From Stictocephala bisonia (lineage: Eukaryota > Arthropoda > Insecta > Hemiptera > Membracidae), in contig JAQJVL010000101.1 in assembly GCA_035578905.1 (NCBI GenBank), forward strand, positions 1,152,001 through 1,216,000: a DNA stretch of 64,000 nucleotides, given 5' to 3'. Of the stretch, positions 11,083 through 22,489 are shown in pieces (position 1 is the stretch's first letter; the number at the start of each line of letters is the position of its first letter). A program made the translations under genes and the position numbers. The notes under the pieces were generated by a model that was not told the DNA's origin, ran no database searches, and saw nothing but the letters and a program-made list of their open reading frames with translations.

Positions 11083-12385
11083 AGCTATAGCCCGGTGAGC
11101 TATAGCCTGGTGAGCTATAGGCTGGTGAGCTTTAGTCTGGTGAGCAATAGCATGGTGAGCTTTAGCTTGGTGATCTATAGGCTGGTGATCTATAGCCTGT
11201 TTAGCTTTACCCTGCTGTGCTATAGCCTACTAAGCTATAGCGTGGTGAGATATAGCCTACTGAGTTATAGGCTGGTGATCTATAGCCTGTTTAGCTTTAC
11301 CCTGCTGTGCTATAGCCTCCTGAGCTATAGCATGGTGAGCTATAGCCTGGTGATCTATAGGCTGGTGATCTATAGCCTGATGAGCTTTATCCTGCTGTGC
11401 TATAGCCTACTGAGCTATAGCATGGTGTGCTATGGCCTGGTGAGCTATAGGCTGGTGGTCTATAGCCTGATGAGCTTTACCCTGCGGTGCTATAGCCTAC
11501 TTAGCTATAGTATGGTGAGCTATAGTATGGTGAGCTATAGCATGGTGAGCTATAGCCTGGTGATCTATAGTCTGGTGAGCTATAGCATGGTGAGCTATAG
11601 CCTGGTGAGCTATAGGCTGGTGACCTATAGCCTGTTGAGCTTTACCCTGCTGTGCTATAGCCTACTGAGCTATAGCATGGTGAGCTATAGCCTGGTGAGC
11701 AATAGACTGGTGATCTATAGCCTGTTGAGCTTTACCCTGCTGTGCTATAGCCTACTGAGCTATATCATGGTGAGCTATAGCCTGGTGAGCTATAGGCTGG
11801 TGATCTATAATCTGTTAAGCTTTACCCTGCTGTGCTATAGCCTACTGAGCTATAGCATGGTGGCCTATAGGCTGGTGAGCTATAGCCTGGTGATCTATAA
11901 CCTGTGAGCTTTACCCTGCTGTGCTATAGCCTACTGAGCTATAGCATGGTGGCCTATAGGCTGGTGAGCTATAGCCTGTTGAGCTTTACCCTGCTGTGCT
12001 ATAGCCTACTGAGCTATAGCATGGTGAGCTATAGCCTGGTGAGCTTTAATCTGTTGAGCTTTACCCTGCTGTGCTATAGCCTACTGAGCTATAGCATGGT
12101 GGCCTATAGGCTGGTGAGTTATAGGCTGGTGATCTATAACCTGTGAGCTTTACCCTACTGAGCTATAGCATGGTGAGCTATAGCATGGTGAGCTATAGGC
12201 TGGTGATCTATAACCTGTTGAGTTTTGACCTGCTGTGCAATAGCCTACTGAGCTATAGCATGGTGAGCTATAGCCTGGTGAGCTATAAGCTGGTGATCTA
12301 TAGCCTGTTGAGCTTTACCATGCTGTGCTATAGCCTACTGAGCTATAGTCTACTGAGCTATAGCCTGGTGAGCTGTATCTTTCCA
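11083..12385. repeat. 15-bp minisatellite with 90-bp higher-order period
   Basis: Roughly 87 tandem copies of a 15-bp unit close to AGCTATAGCCTGGTG. The variant TTTACCCTGC recurs at 11206, 11296, 11386 (as TTTATCC), 11476, then 11641, 11731, 11821, 11910, 11985, 12060 and 12149. This is mostly a 90-bp higher-order period, with 75, 89 and 165-bp exceptions. Because 15 is a multiple of three, the plus strand stays open in Ser-Tyr-Ser-Leu-Val-like pentapeptides (11095-11907, then 11904-12146 and 12143-12412). The two frame breaks coincide with single-base losses near 11905 and 12144. No start context, splice sites or non-repeat domain supports a protein. Confidence 0.96.
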
Positions 12386-12389
12386 TTAA

Positions 12390-14005
12390 CTTTGGATTGT
12401 TCTCAACAATAAAGTATGTACTTTAAATGTAAGTATGTGCTAAAGGTGCATTAAATTGCTTAGTACAGTACTGCATGGTTAGTATTTGTTGTACATAAAT
12501 TAAATGTGCACTTTAAATTGGTTCCGGACTGTGTTTAATACAAAATACAAATCGTAACCTAATTTTGTTTGGATTTAAATTTAATTTTACAGTTTTTTCC
12601 TTTCAGTTTCTCTTTTTTCTTATTAGTCACTCCTTCCAACTACAATTTTTGCAACTTTAAGATAAATTTTCCTAAAAACACTAATTGTATGGTGAGAAAA
12701 ATTTTACATATTTAGATTCGTTGGTTTTAGCTGAATCTCAAAAGGTATTGATTCATATTATAACTCTATTGAATGTTTGAGTTCCATCCCTCCCAATCCC
12801 TTATACTTTGTTAAACTCATATGTCCTAGAGTGAAAATGTTAATTTAAGTTAATTATATATGATATTTGAAGATAGCATATTTCTTTAGATATTTCTTGT
12901 TAATTATACTGGTCATTAATGTTGCTTTAATTTATTAGTGTTTCAAATTTATAAAGTTTGTATGTAATATACAAAAAACTAAAAACACTTAGTTAATTTA
13001 TGTAACTATCTGAAATTTCAGACATTACATTTAGGTATATTTCTTTTTTTTCATTTCATATACTGCAGAAAGTAATTTAAATAAAAATAAATATTTATTG
13101 TAATGTATGTTGTAAGACAACACCATTATTAATTAAAACCAATACCGTTTATCCTTTTTTTTTTTAATTTAAATGGTGATTTATTTCTTCAATATTTTTT
13201 AAATATGAAAAATGCCTTTATTTGTTTGTTGAAGTTAGGCCTATTTTGTCCTCTCTACCACTTAACCACAGTATATTTTATTTAAATGTTTAATTTAGCT
13301 CATTTACTGTAAAAAATACGGAGACAAAGAAAAACTTCTAACAATTCGCAAGTGACTTCGTCTAATTAAAAATCCCTGAGGAAGGAAAAAGCAAACGTTA
13401 ATTGTAAATCTATTAACACTCAGAACAATTTCTCGTTTAAGTAAAGAAAGAGACAATGATGTCGCTAATTGTGAAGGGAGGGGGGTTAAGACAAAGTTAG
13501 AGAACAATATCTTGCAGCCATTTTGGAACGGGCCAATTACTGAAATTAACGCCGACAAAGGAGTCTTTGTACAGGGTGAAAAAGGGCGTCTTGAGTGGGA
13601 AGGGGGGGTTCTTTTCTAAGGTTTTGATTGTGCAAGTTCTTGGACCTTTAAAATTAATTTAAATATGATAGTTAAGATTTAAACATCTTTTCTCAATTCT
13701 TTTTAATATATTACTAACAATATTATTCAATAGTAACCCAATAACAATAATAACTTATTAATACACACTTTATAAGTTTTGTTAGAGCAAAATTGGTTTG
13801 TGAACACTATTCAGATAATATGTTACATTATTGACAGTTTTGTATTATGATTATAACATCGAGATTTTTATATTATGTTGCATTTCTTTATCATTAATAT
13901 TTATCTATTCTCTTATATTGATCAATCTTTAGAGAATCGGTATTTTTTACACATTTTTATAAATAATAATAACTTTTATATACATAATAGTATATATCCT
14001 AGTAA
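12390..14005. other. AT-rich non-coding region
   Basis: AATAAA occurs just beyond the 15-bp array at about 12408, possibly by chance. The rest is AT-rich. The minus-strand frame at 13304-13558 (84 codons) has no recognisable domain or splice context and is treated as fortuitous. Confidence 0.5.
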
Positions 14006-14011
14006 CTTATA

Positions 14012-14960
14012 CAGGGTTGGGCCAAAGTCTGGAATATATTTATTAATTTCAAAACCATTGAAAGAAATGAATTTTAACATTGCAGTTATGTACCAAACGT
14101 ATGGACATATTTTACTTGTTTTTTTTTGCATATCCAGGGGATGGCCCACGAAGGAAGTCTTCAAAATTTTAAAGTAGGCCTACCTTGAGTTATGCCTCAT
14201 TTTAAAGGTATTTGTTTGTTCAATACAAAAGTGCAAATCTGAGGTCAGAAGGATGACCCATCCATAAAATACAGCGATTCAAAGAATTAAATGTCATATT
14301 ACTAATTCTTCTCAGTTATACGGCTATGTATTTAACTATCTTACCTTTGTCTTAAGCAGTGTTGGTTATATTACGTTAAATTCTTTGAGAGGCTATATAT
14401 TCTGACTGGGTCATCTTTATATTTTCTGACCACAGGTTAGCACTCTTGTGTTTTACACACAAATACCTTTAACATGAAGTAGCCTATAACTCTAGGTAGG
14501 CTTACATTTAAAATGTTAAAACTTCCTTCATAGGCTATCCACTGGATATGCAAAAAACAAGTAATATATGCCCATATGTTTGGTGTAGGGACATATACAT
14601 AACTACAAAGTTTCATTACTTTTCTTTTAATATTTTTAAAATTAATAAATACATCCCACACTTTTGCCCAACCTTACATTAGATTATTTATGTGGCTGTA
14701 TTTTCTGACTGAGTCATCCTTTTGACCTCAGGTTTGCACTCTTGTGTTTTACAAACAAAGACATTTAAAATGAGGTATAACACAAGGTAGGATACAGCTC
14801 ATTTAAAATTGTTAAGACTTCCTTCATGGGCCATCCCCTGGATGTGCAAAAAGCAAGTAAAATATGTCGATATGTTTGGCACATAACTGCAAAGTTTCAT
14901 TACATTTCTTTCAATGGTTTTGAAATTAATAAATATATTCCAGAATTTTGCCCAACCCTG
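14012..14960. mobile_element. Foldback (long inverted repeat) TIR element, three-arm
   Basis: The left end CAGGGTTGGGCCAAAGTCTG is matched in inverted orientation by the right end (…CCCAACCCTG at 14960), and the repeat continues inward for about 260 bp with minor changes. A second inverted copy lies at about 14390-14680, so the element has one left arm and two right arms. Both outer ends are flanked by TATA (14008-14011 and 14961-14964), a likely target-site duplication. No transposase frame is present, so it is non-autonomous. The open frames at 13875-14177 and 14437-14661 are arm sequence, not genes. The superfamily is unassigned. Confidence 0.88.
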
Positions 14961-14964
14961 TATA

Positions 14965-16370
14965 TAGTCTGATAAACAGTTCCAAACAGACTTGCATTGG
15001 AGAAATGTTCCTCAAAAGTATTGCATGTTATAGGTTAGTTTTAACAGCATGTTATATGAGGCTTGGTATATTAAAATATGTTATTATTGTATACATACAA
15101 TACTGTATACATATACAAGTAAAAGGTGATTGTGCAGGGTGAAATTACATAATGTTATTATGTTGTATTTTTGAAAAATAGATTATTATATTTTAAGATT
15201 TCATCTCAAACTAATTTTTATTCAGTGAAGTTTTGTGCTTGATAAAGTATGATTTTTCAAATAAGTTAGATTTATTTGTGTGTGAGTTTCAAGAATATGA
15301 AGTTGAAAAGAATAATCACTTCTCTACCTAAAGCTGGACAAAAGTAACTTCTCCAATTTCTAAACAATGTTTAGCCTACGCTTTTCTGATCAATAGAGGA
15401 CAGCTAAAAAATAGCATATCAACGAAACTTTGGTTGAAACTGAACTAATAAGCAATCGATGTATTACGTAAAACATGTATGTTTAAAATATCTAACATCA
15501 AAATGTATAAAGTAGAAATTGTGTAAAATGTCCATATGCCAAACAGCTGCAGTCTACTGCCTACCGATACTAGCGTGAATCTGAGATTAAAATTTAATTT
15601 TTCTTTTACTAATATACATTTGATACAGTATAAGTTTGGACTGAACTTTCTAGGAACCGACATCTTTTTTAATAATTTAAATTCAAAATGCTATTATTTT
15701 ACATGACATTAATTATGATGTAACAATAAATGTTAAACTAATATTTAAAACATTGTTCTGTAAAGTCTTTCGATAGTAATTCGATCTTCATCAACTGTTC
15801 ACAATACTAAATACAACAGTAATTATAATTATAAATATACATATAATTTTAAAATGTAACTTTCAAGGCCAAATTTACTTAGTTATAGGTGTTTTATAGG
15901 TAGACTATATTTATTTTATTGAACTTAAGAAAGATATTTAAATTATAACAAATTGTGAAGAAATAAAATATATTAATTCATTAACTTCATATCTTATTTC
16001 AACTTGTTAGCTGAAATATAAAATCACAATTTTATTTACTATTTTTAATTAATGATATTTACTTTTTGTATTTAATATTTGTTTAGTCCGAAGATAATAG
16101 CATGGCTATCAAAAGGCCTCGCATTATAAATATTGGTTTAAAATTGTTTAACTTTTGTATACAGTATATAAAAACACCAGCAGAGCTCCATCTTCAACAT
16201 ACTTGATCAATATAATCACAGACTTCCCATTTCATCATAAAATAAACAAAAATGCTGTTTCTTGTCACGTAAATGCGTATTTTAATCGTTATTCTTATCA
16301 TTAAAAATTACAACGTAAATGTCACATTATACATTTTTTTTAATATTGGCAAAGTGAAAATGGAAATAAT
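14965..16370. other. AT-rich non-coding region
   Basis: No gene recognised. Two small open frames (14948-15142 and 15445-15663) lack any domain or splice context. Confidence 0.5.
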
Positions 16371-17570
16371 ATTCAACTTAGTAGAGGGTGTTAATAGTGT
16401 TATTTATTACTTCTACAATAGGCTATAACAAGAATATTAGGCATACATGAAGATAGTTGAAACAAATAATATTCAACATAGTAGAGGGTGTTAATAGTGT
16501 TATTTATTACTTCTACAATAGGCTATAACGGGAATATTAGGCATACATGAAGATAGTAGAAACAAATAATATTCAACTTAGTAGAGGGTGTTAATAGTGT
16601 TATTTATTACTTCTACAATAGGCTATAACAGGAATATTAGGCATACATGAAGATAGTTGAAACAAATAATATTCAACTTAGTAGAGGGTGTTAATAGTGT
16701 TATTTATTACTTCTACAATAGGCTATAACGGGAATATTAGGCATACATGAAGATAGTTGAAACAAATAATATTCAACTTAGTAGAGGGTGTTAATAGTGT
16801 TATTTATTACTTCTACAATAGGCTATAACGGGAATATTAGGCATACATGAAGATAATTGAAACAAATAATATTCAACTTAGTAGAGGGTGTTAATAGTGT
16901 TATTTATTACTTCTACAATAGGCTATAACGGGAATATTAGGCATACATGAAGATAGTTGAAACAAATAATATTCAACTTAGTAGAGGGTGTTAATAGTGT
17001 TATTTATTACTTCTACAATAGGCTATAACGGGAATATTAGGCATACATGAAGATAGTTGAAACAAATAATATTCAACTTAGTATAGGGTGTTAATAGTGT
17101 TGTTTATTACTTCTACAATAGGTTATAATGGGAATATTAGGCATACATGAAGATAGTTGAAACAAATAATATTCAACTTAGTAGAGGGTGTTAATAGTGT
17201 TATTTATTACTTCTACAATAGGCTATAACAGGAATATTAGGCATACATGAAGATAGTTGAAACAAATAATATTCAACTTAGTAGAGGGTGTTAATAGTGT
17301 TATTTATTACTTCTACAATAGGCTATAACGGGAATATTAGGCATACATGAAGATAGTTGAAACAAATAATATTCAACTTAGTAGAGGGTGTTAATAGTGT
17401 TATTTATTACTTCTACAATAGGCTATAACGGGAATATTAGGCATACATGAAGATAGTTGAAACAAATAATATTCAACTTAGTATAGGGTGTTAATAGTGT
17501 TGTTTATTACTTCTACAATAGGTTATAATGGGAATATTAGGCATACATGAAGATAGTTGAAACAAATAAT
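16371..17570. repeat. 100-bp satellite, 12 copies with no length change
   Basis: Twelve units begin at 16371 and then exactly every 100 bp to 17471, each with ATTCAACTTAGTAGAGGGTG. Substitutions are few and there is no indel. Copies 8 (17071) and 12 (17471) share the same set of variants (GTATAGGG, TGTTTATT, GGTTATAATG), so copying in four-unit blocks is likely. Confidence 0.98.
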
Positions 17571-17574
17571 ATTC

Positions 17575-18410
17575 TATAACATACAAGGAAATACAGTTTT
17601 CTCCCATCTGAAATTGATTGTCAAAATATGAACTGAAGGAAATGTGTATTCTACTTTATTTAAAGTAATTATTTGAAAATTTAACATTTTAAGGTGGCCT
17701 TTTTCTAAACTACCGGAGGAAAGATGACAGTTCCGTAGCACCAGCACGCTAAAACTTGCTGTTCTATGTCAACTGTCCGGTTCGGTGTTTATTATTATAA
17801 TGAGTTATAGTGAACAGTGAACAGCTATCAAGGTCCATTTTAGTGAACCACGAGTTTATATTATGAGCTATTAATCTTATTTCTTGAAGAATGTGATTAC
17901 AATTTTGACATGCACAAAAATTATACAAACACTCAACTTTTTTATGAAAATCAACTTCGAAATTCCTCTAGAATAGTTCTTCAACCATTCAAAATATACT
18001 TAAATTATTTCGATACGATCATTAGCATCATTATTTTTACCAAATCCTAGAAATGGAAAGCTATGACCTTGATTTTTTTCTCTTTTTTAACGAAACAGCC
18101 TCCTTATAACTTCTGAGAACAAAATAATTTATCCATGACGGCCATTTTACACCAACCATTACGTATAAAAAACAAACAATTAACTGCTACTTTTCTTAAG
18201 GAAAGTTTATGTAATGAGTGTTTTAAAGAAATACTTCCAAAATGTAAACAGTTTGAAAATGTGTAATTTAGTGTAGAATATACAAATAATATACCAAAAT
18301 CAACTCCGTTTCAACTTTAATTGTCATACTTGTTTGTAAATGTATATGTATATTTTTTTTTCAAGAAAATTATGTTGAGCAGGATATATTTGCTACCACA
18401 TCATTGTTTT
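17575..18410. other. AT-rich non-coding region
   Basis: No gene or repeat recognised. A slightly GC-richer patch at 17690-17780 has no convincing frame. Confidence 0.5.
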
Positions 18411-18413
18411 CAG

Positions 18414-18475
18414 AGGGTGTCGGGGGACAAGTTAACAATAACACTAAAGATGTTAATGTAATTGAACCTTCCTGA
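18414..18475 (+). CDS. Weak candidate terminal exon
   Basis: A good acceptor (CATTGTTTTCAG, ending at 18413) is followed by an open frame of about 19 codons, including GVGGQVNNNTKDVNVIEPS, and a TGA stop. The exon is very short and no family is recognised. It could equally be a chance acceptor. Confidence 0.2.
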
Positions 18476-18939
18476 GCATCCGGGTGGATTAAATATTTGG
18501 AGACGATGTATTGTTTATTTTATATACATCTCATTCACTTATGGAAATTGCCACTATGATGAAGTAATTAATAAAATCGGCAATATAATAAAGTAAAGGA
18601 CGATCAAACAGAATTAAAATAATATGCTGATTGACAGTTTATTCGAGTACCAATGATGAAGATCACTACTTTAAGATGCTCAAGGAATTTTGAAAATTGG
18701 AAACGTATTTCATAAATTCAATAACTGAGTCCAAATTTTAACAACTTGAACATTAACACAAATTCCTTTAAATTTCATTTCTTGAAAGTTTCTTTGCAAT
18801 TGAATGAATGTGTGTAGTGTGACAGTATTGTTGGGAGACAATATGCTGGAAGAAAGAAGTTTTGCACACGAAATTCCGTGGAATACACCGGGATAAAGGG
18901 TTGATATAGAACACTTATGTTGATTCAGTTTGTGCCAAT

Positions 18940-19345
18940 TAACACCGTAATCTTTGTTTTGAGATCTTTAACTAAATACTTCCCAATTGACATTCTGGTG
19001 GCAGCGTATTATGTCTTGATTAACCACGCCGTTCCTTGTGGATTGATGTTGTGTGGGGCTCAAACACGTGTTTGAGGGTCTTAAGATTACAAAAGTAAGC
19101 AATAAGTATGATTGACAAAATTAATTAAAGAGATTCATACAAATCAGCTTTTAAATAATTACAATTTACCTTTGAGAAGTTTCCATGTCCTGAAAACTTA
19201 TATTTCAAAATGTTGTCTAACGCAGGTAGAAACTTACATAATCATAATACCAGAGACAGGGAGACTGCTTTCGGAAGTAGATGCCCATTTTACAAGCAAA
19301 ATCAACTATTCAAAAACGCTACGACGCTCCACACAAGAATGGACA
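18940..19345 (+). pseudogene. LINE RT C-terminal relic
   Basis: Shifting frames give SLTKYFPIDILVAAYYVLI, then CGLMLCGA, LRLQK and HNHNTRDRET. These are the same blocks in the same order as in the intact 7259-8035 frame (SKYCPIEIL, AYYGII, LWGG, LQKKA, HNTRGRE). Several frameshifts and stops are present and the C-terminal end is lost. It is a decayed member of the same Jockey/BS-like LINE family. The 85-codon plus frame and the minus frame at 19302-19538 are by-products. Confidence 0.82.
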
Positions 19346-20110
19346 GTTTGTAGATATTTCGGCGTTTGACTTGGGGGGCACCCAATTGAAAAAAACAGAC
19401 CTCGTTACTAATACACCTATTAGTAGATATACCTGAGCAATAGGTTGATCCCACCGGAAGCATTGGCGATTGGATGAGAATGGAATTGATGTAATAATTG
19501 GTTTGTCTAAATGAGTAAAAGATAATACGATCTAACAAATTTTAAATATAATTTAAACAGCTATTTGACCTATGTATCGTAAAGGGATATGAAGCATAAT
19601 ACAGTGTAAAATGGCACTGCGTAAAGTATTTTAATTGAATTATGATATTAATTAAATCATATTGGGCACTATTTAAATAGATTTCACAGTTTATTGAAGT
19701 CATTTATGAGTAGGCGATTCCTTCAAATAACAATGATAGACACACTGCACTATCTTGAACTAATGTGTGTATCAGTACCGAAACTGACATTGAAGTAGTT
19801 GAGATCGGCTACATCCGTACAATATAGGACATTTAGCACTTTATTTGTATAATTATGGAAATGGAACCGAAATAACGTACAGTAATACATATCGGTACTA
19901 AATTATCGTAATCATGGAGAGTTGCTGCAATATTCTTCCTGTGATGGGTGTCGACTGTATATAAATAACAATAAAAATTATTACTAAATTCACCTTTTTA
20001 CTCAGATAATCTAAATAATACCATGTAATCTAAGTACAAGATAAAAACATATTGATTGATATATTTTAAATAATGGTATTTATAATCGGAACCACAGTGT
20101 TTATAACAAA
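19346..20110. other. AT-rich non-coding region
   Basis: No gene, array or transposon end could be identified. Confidence 0.5.
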
Positions 20111-20121
20111 GTTGGACTTAC

Positions 20122-20330
20122 CTGGTAGTGGGTCGGTGGGTCAGCGGGTAGGTACTGTCCGCCGACAGACGGCCCGCGGGTGTCCGTTGACGGGACGATG
20201 ACGGGGGTGACCGGTCCACGGCGTGGGAGCCCCAACGGACAAACTAGTTTTCGATAGGATCCTCTCCTCTCTCCACTTTAAGAATCTTTGGGCAATTTTC
20301 CCAGCGGTAATGAACCTCTGTTAACTGTAA
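20122..20330 (-). other. Candidate non-coding (5' UTR or lncRNA) exon
   Basis: On the minus strand a strong acceptor CTACCTTATTTTTCAG precedes a 209-bp segment ending in a near-consensus donor CAG|GTAAGT. Its downstream half is about 65 percent GC, in contrast to AT-rich flanks. All three frames contain a stop within the exon. There is no ATG anywhere in it, which fits a 5' UTR exon or a non-coding RNA exon better than an internal coding exon. Downstream of the last stop one frame stays open through the donor, with GLPRRGPVTPVIVP and GGQYLPADPPTHYQ. A coding role using another acceptor therefore remains possible. Confidence 0.45.
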
Positions 20331-20339
20331 CTGAAAAAT

Positions 20340-21435
20340 AAGGTAGTTTTAAAAATAGTCTAGTCTTCAAGAGTCAAAGAAAGGCCGAATAATATTTATT
20401 CCTCATTCAAAAACCATTGATTTGTTATCTTTATAATGAGGGGTTAGTTTTGTTTGATAATACCAACCCTTAGAATCGTTATATTTTGATTAACACAATG
20501 CCAATTTGTATATATTTGAAATTAATTTTAATACCTCATTCAAGTCAATTGGCTTGTATGATTCTTACTTTATTTAGTCTATTGTCTATGTCAGATGCTT
20601 AATCGTTAATCATTAGATTATCTTTAAGAGACTTTCAAAATTTTTATAGCAAAATACAAATATTTCCTCATTCTACATTGAAGATAATATTTTTGTATAG
20701 TAGGCCTACAGCTTGCATTGTCGTTATCTGAAATTTTCATTTCAAAGTTTATCATCATTTAACGATATTATAATATTTTGTTTTATCTTTTTGTAATATA
20801 CGAAAATATTTAACTGTTAAGTTTTTTTTTTTTTCTACTTAACTTTTACGCTTCAAACTTGTCCACATTATTTCTACCGTTACATCAGAAACTCAAATGT
20901 AAATTCTTCAAGTCGGTGAATAAAATATGCAGTACCTCCATTATCAATTTAATAAAATCATAATGACGATGTAAGACTGACAAATGTACGCACAGAATTT
21001 CTGTCAGTTGTCTACATGTGCCTTATTGAAGGCAAAAACAGGTTATTATAAATTTGATCGTATGACCTTGATCCATATCCCACCACTTTCAAAGAGGGAA
21101 TATTACGATAACAAAGTTGCTAGTGGGCATTAGTCTCGTCTTGTCTGGGAAAACCTTGTTTGTTCTATTTAGAGTAGCATGCTTGGGTTCCTAATACAAC
21201 GTGGTTGCCAATCCACATGGTTCTGTTGTTTTTGTCAGAACTTTATTTTACAAGAAAAGTAATAACCGTCAGCTCATTTAAGTTCTTGAATCATAATAAT
21301 TATTAACATTCGAGTAAATTTACAATTATTAATCCTAACATATTTTTCCAGAAAAAATGTATATGTTTTTCATTTTGTTCAATATGGAATGTCTGCAAAG
21401 GGGAGGAGACCAGAACTCTAAGGTTATTGATAAAT
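20340..21435. other. AT-rich non-coding region
   Basis: No gene recognised. It contains T runs and a mixed-composition patch at 21060-21240 without splice-site pairs. Confidence 0.5.
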
Positions 21436-21439
21436 ACTT

Positions 21440-21527
21440 ACAGGATTCGAACCTTGGATGTATCTAATCCAACTCAGGTCAAAGACCTGTTGCCTTAGAC
21501 TACTCGGTTGGCCGCCAGGCTCTCCCA
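21440..21527 (-). repeat. tRNA-like SINE relic (class II Leu/Ser type)
   Basis: On the minus strand the order is CTGGCGGCCAACCGAG, TAGTCTAAGGC (D-arm/A-box-like), a CAGGT...ACCTG anticodon-stem-like pair, a variable-arm-like GGATTAGATACATCC hairpin, and a perfect B box GGTTCGAATCC (21443-21453). Overall length is about 87 nt, as for tRNA-Leu or tRNA-Ser. The GGGAGAG 5' end does not pair with the 3' flank, so no acceptor stem forms. This points to a tRNA-derived SINE head or pseudo-tRNA rather than a working gene. Confidence 0.65.
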
Positions 21528-21539
21528 AATATTATTTGG

Positions 21540-22285
21540 TTAATTTCGTACTAATTGAAAGGTGTTGGTTTTAATGAAAACGTTTATATAACCTCAAACT
21601 TGTTTTATTATTTATATATGCACTAGAGTATTTTAGAATATTTTAATTGCTTTGCAGCTCTGTGCCAAAATACTTTAACTTGGAAAATTAATGTGGTCTA
21701 AATAGCTTTTAAAAAATATAAGTATACATTGAAATTATTATAGTTTTTTACATAAATACTGGACTTGGTAACAAATTTCACCTTAGAGGGTCACTCTGTT
21801 TATTTATTTGTGTTCAGTAAATTTATATGTAATTGGCGAATAAACAGTCAATTATATCCCTTGTCCTAATATTTGCTCAGGTTATTGGGGATTATAAAAT
21901 AACACAAACTGTTATTCTAAGCTCAGATATAATTTCACGTTATTATTCTTCACGTAAAAAATATGACTTCAACTTCTTTGTTCACGTAGGATGGTGGAAC
22001 GAACTTTGTTGAACTAATCTGATTTTCGAAATATATTAACTAAAATTAGAATATTATAAGTTAAAAGTAATGTCAAATACTCCCGTTATTGTAATAATTA
22101 GCGCATATGAACAGTGTAATAAATATAACATGTTCGTAATATACAAACATATATATAAGCAGTGAGGTAACAACCATATCAAACCACAGTAATATTCTGG
22201 ACTGTGTTACAGCAAGAAAAGTAGGGGCAGTAAATAAATAACACAAATATAGCAAAAGTTTGACAACATTTGGTTGAGGTTTACC
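21540..22285. other. AT-rich non-coding region
   Basis: Nothing recognised. The 60-codon minus frame at 22073-22255 is hydrophobic and AT-driven. Confidence 0.5.
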
Positions 22286-22289
22286 TTAG

Positions 22290-22475
22290 AAACTGTTCAG
22301 CACCTCACCCCACATCAACAGCACCTCCCTGCCCACCCCCACGTCCAAGGAGTTACTGGACTCTGTCCATTCAAATAGAACTATTCATTCCCTTCGTATT
22401 CATTTGCTTGGAACTGAACGTCAGAAAAATGTTTATGAAAATGTTAGTAGAACAATTTCAAAACATAATAAATAA
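22290..22475 (+). CDS. Candidate terminal exon, unknown protein
   Basis: After a possible acceptor (TTTACCTTAG, ending at 22289) one frame is open for 61 codons to a TAA that overlaps an AATAAA motif. The peptide is Ser/Thr/Pro-rich at first (STSPHINSTSLPTPTSKE), then polar and basic (LRIHLLGTERQKNVYENVS). The first 100 bp are about 57 percent GC in an AT-rich setting. Two other frames are also open across the GC-rich part, so the frame choice is uncertain. No family recognised. Confidence 0.33.
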   Translation, partial: KLFSTSPHINSTSLPTPTSKELLDSVHSNRTIHSLRIHLLGTERQKNVYENVSRTISKHNK

Positions 22476-22489
22476 AATGTCGTGATCCA

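Noticed and set aside
11095..12412. Plus-strand 270-, 80- and 89-codon ORFs of SYSLV-type pentapeptides
   Set aside because: Explained by a 15-bp tandem repeat. No signal peptide, start context or splice sites support a gene.
12400..12420. Polyadenylation signal for a gene encoded by the 15-bp array
   Set aside because: AATAAA is frequent by chance in such AT-rich DNA and no real coding sequence precedes it.
13304..13558. 84-codon minus ORF
   Set aside because: No recognisable domain, no splice borders, and composition like the flanks.
16371..17570. CRISPR-like regular array
   Set aside because: The units are contiguous 100-bp copies without unique spacers, and the DNA is eukaryotic.
21440..21527. 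Functional tRNA-Leu or tRNA-Ser gene
   Set aside because: The B box is perfect, but no acceptor stem can form and the anticodon arm is irregular.
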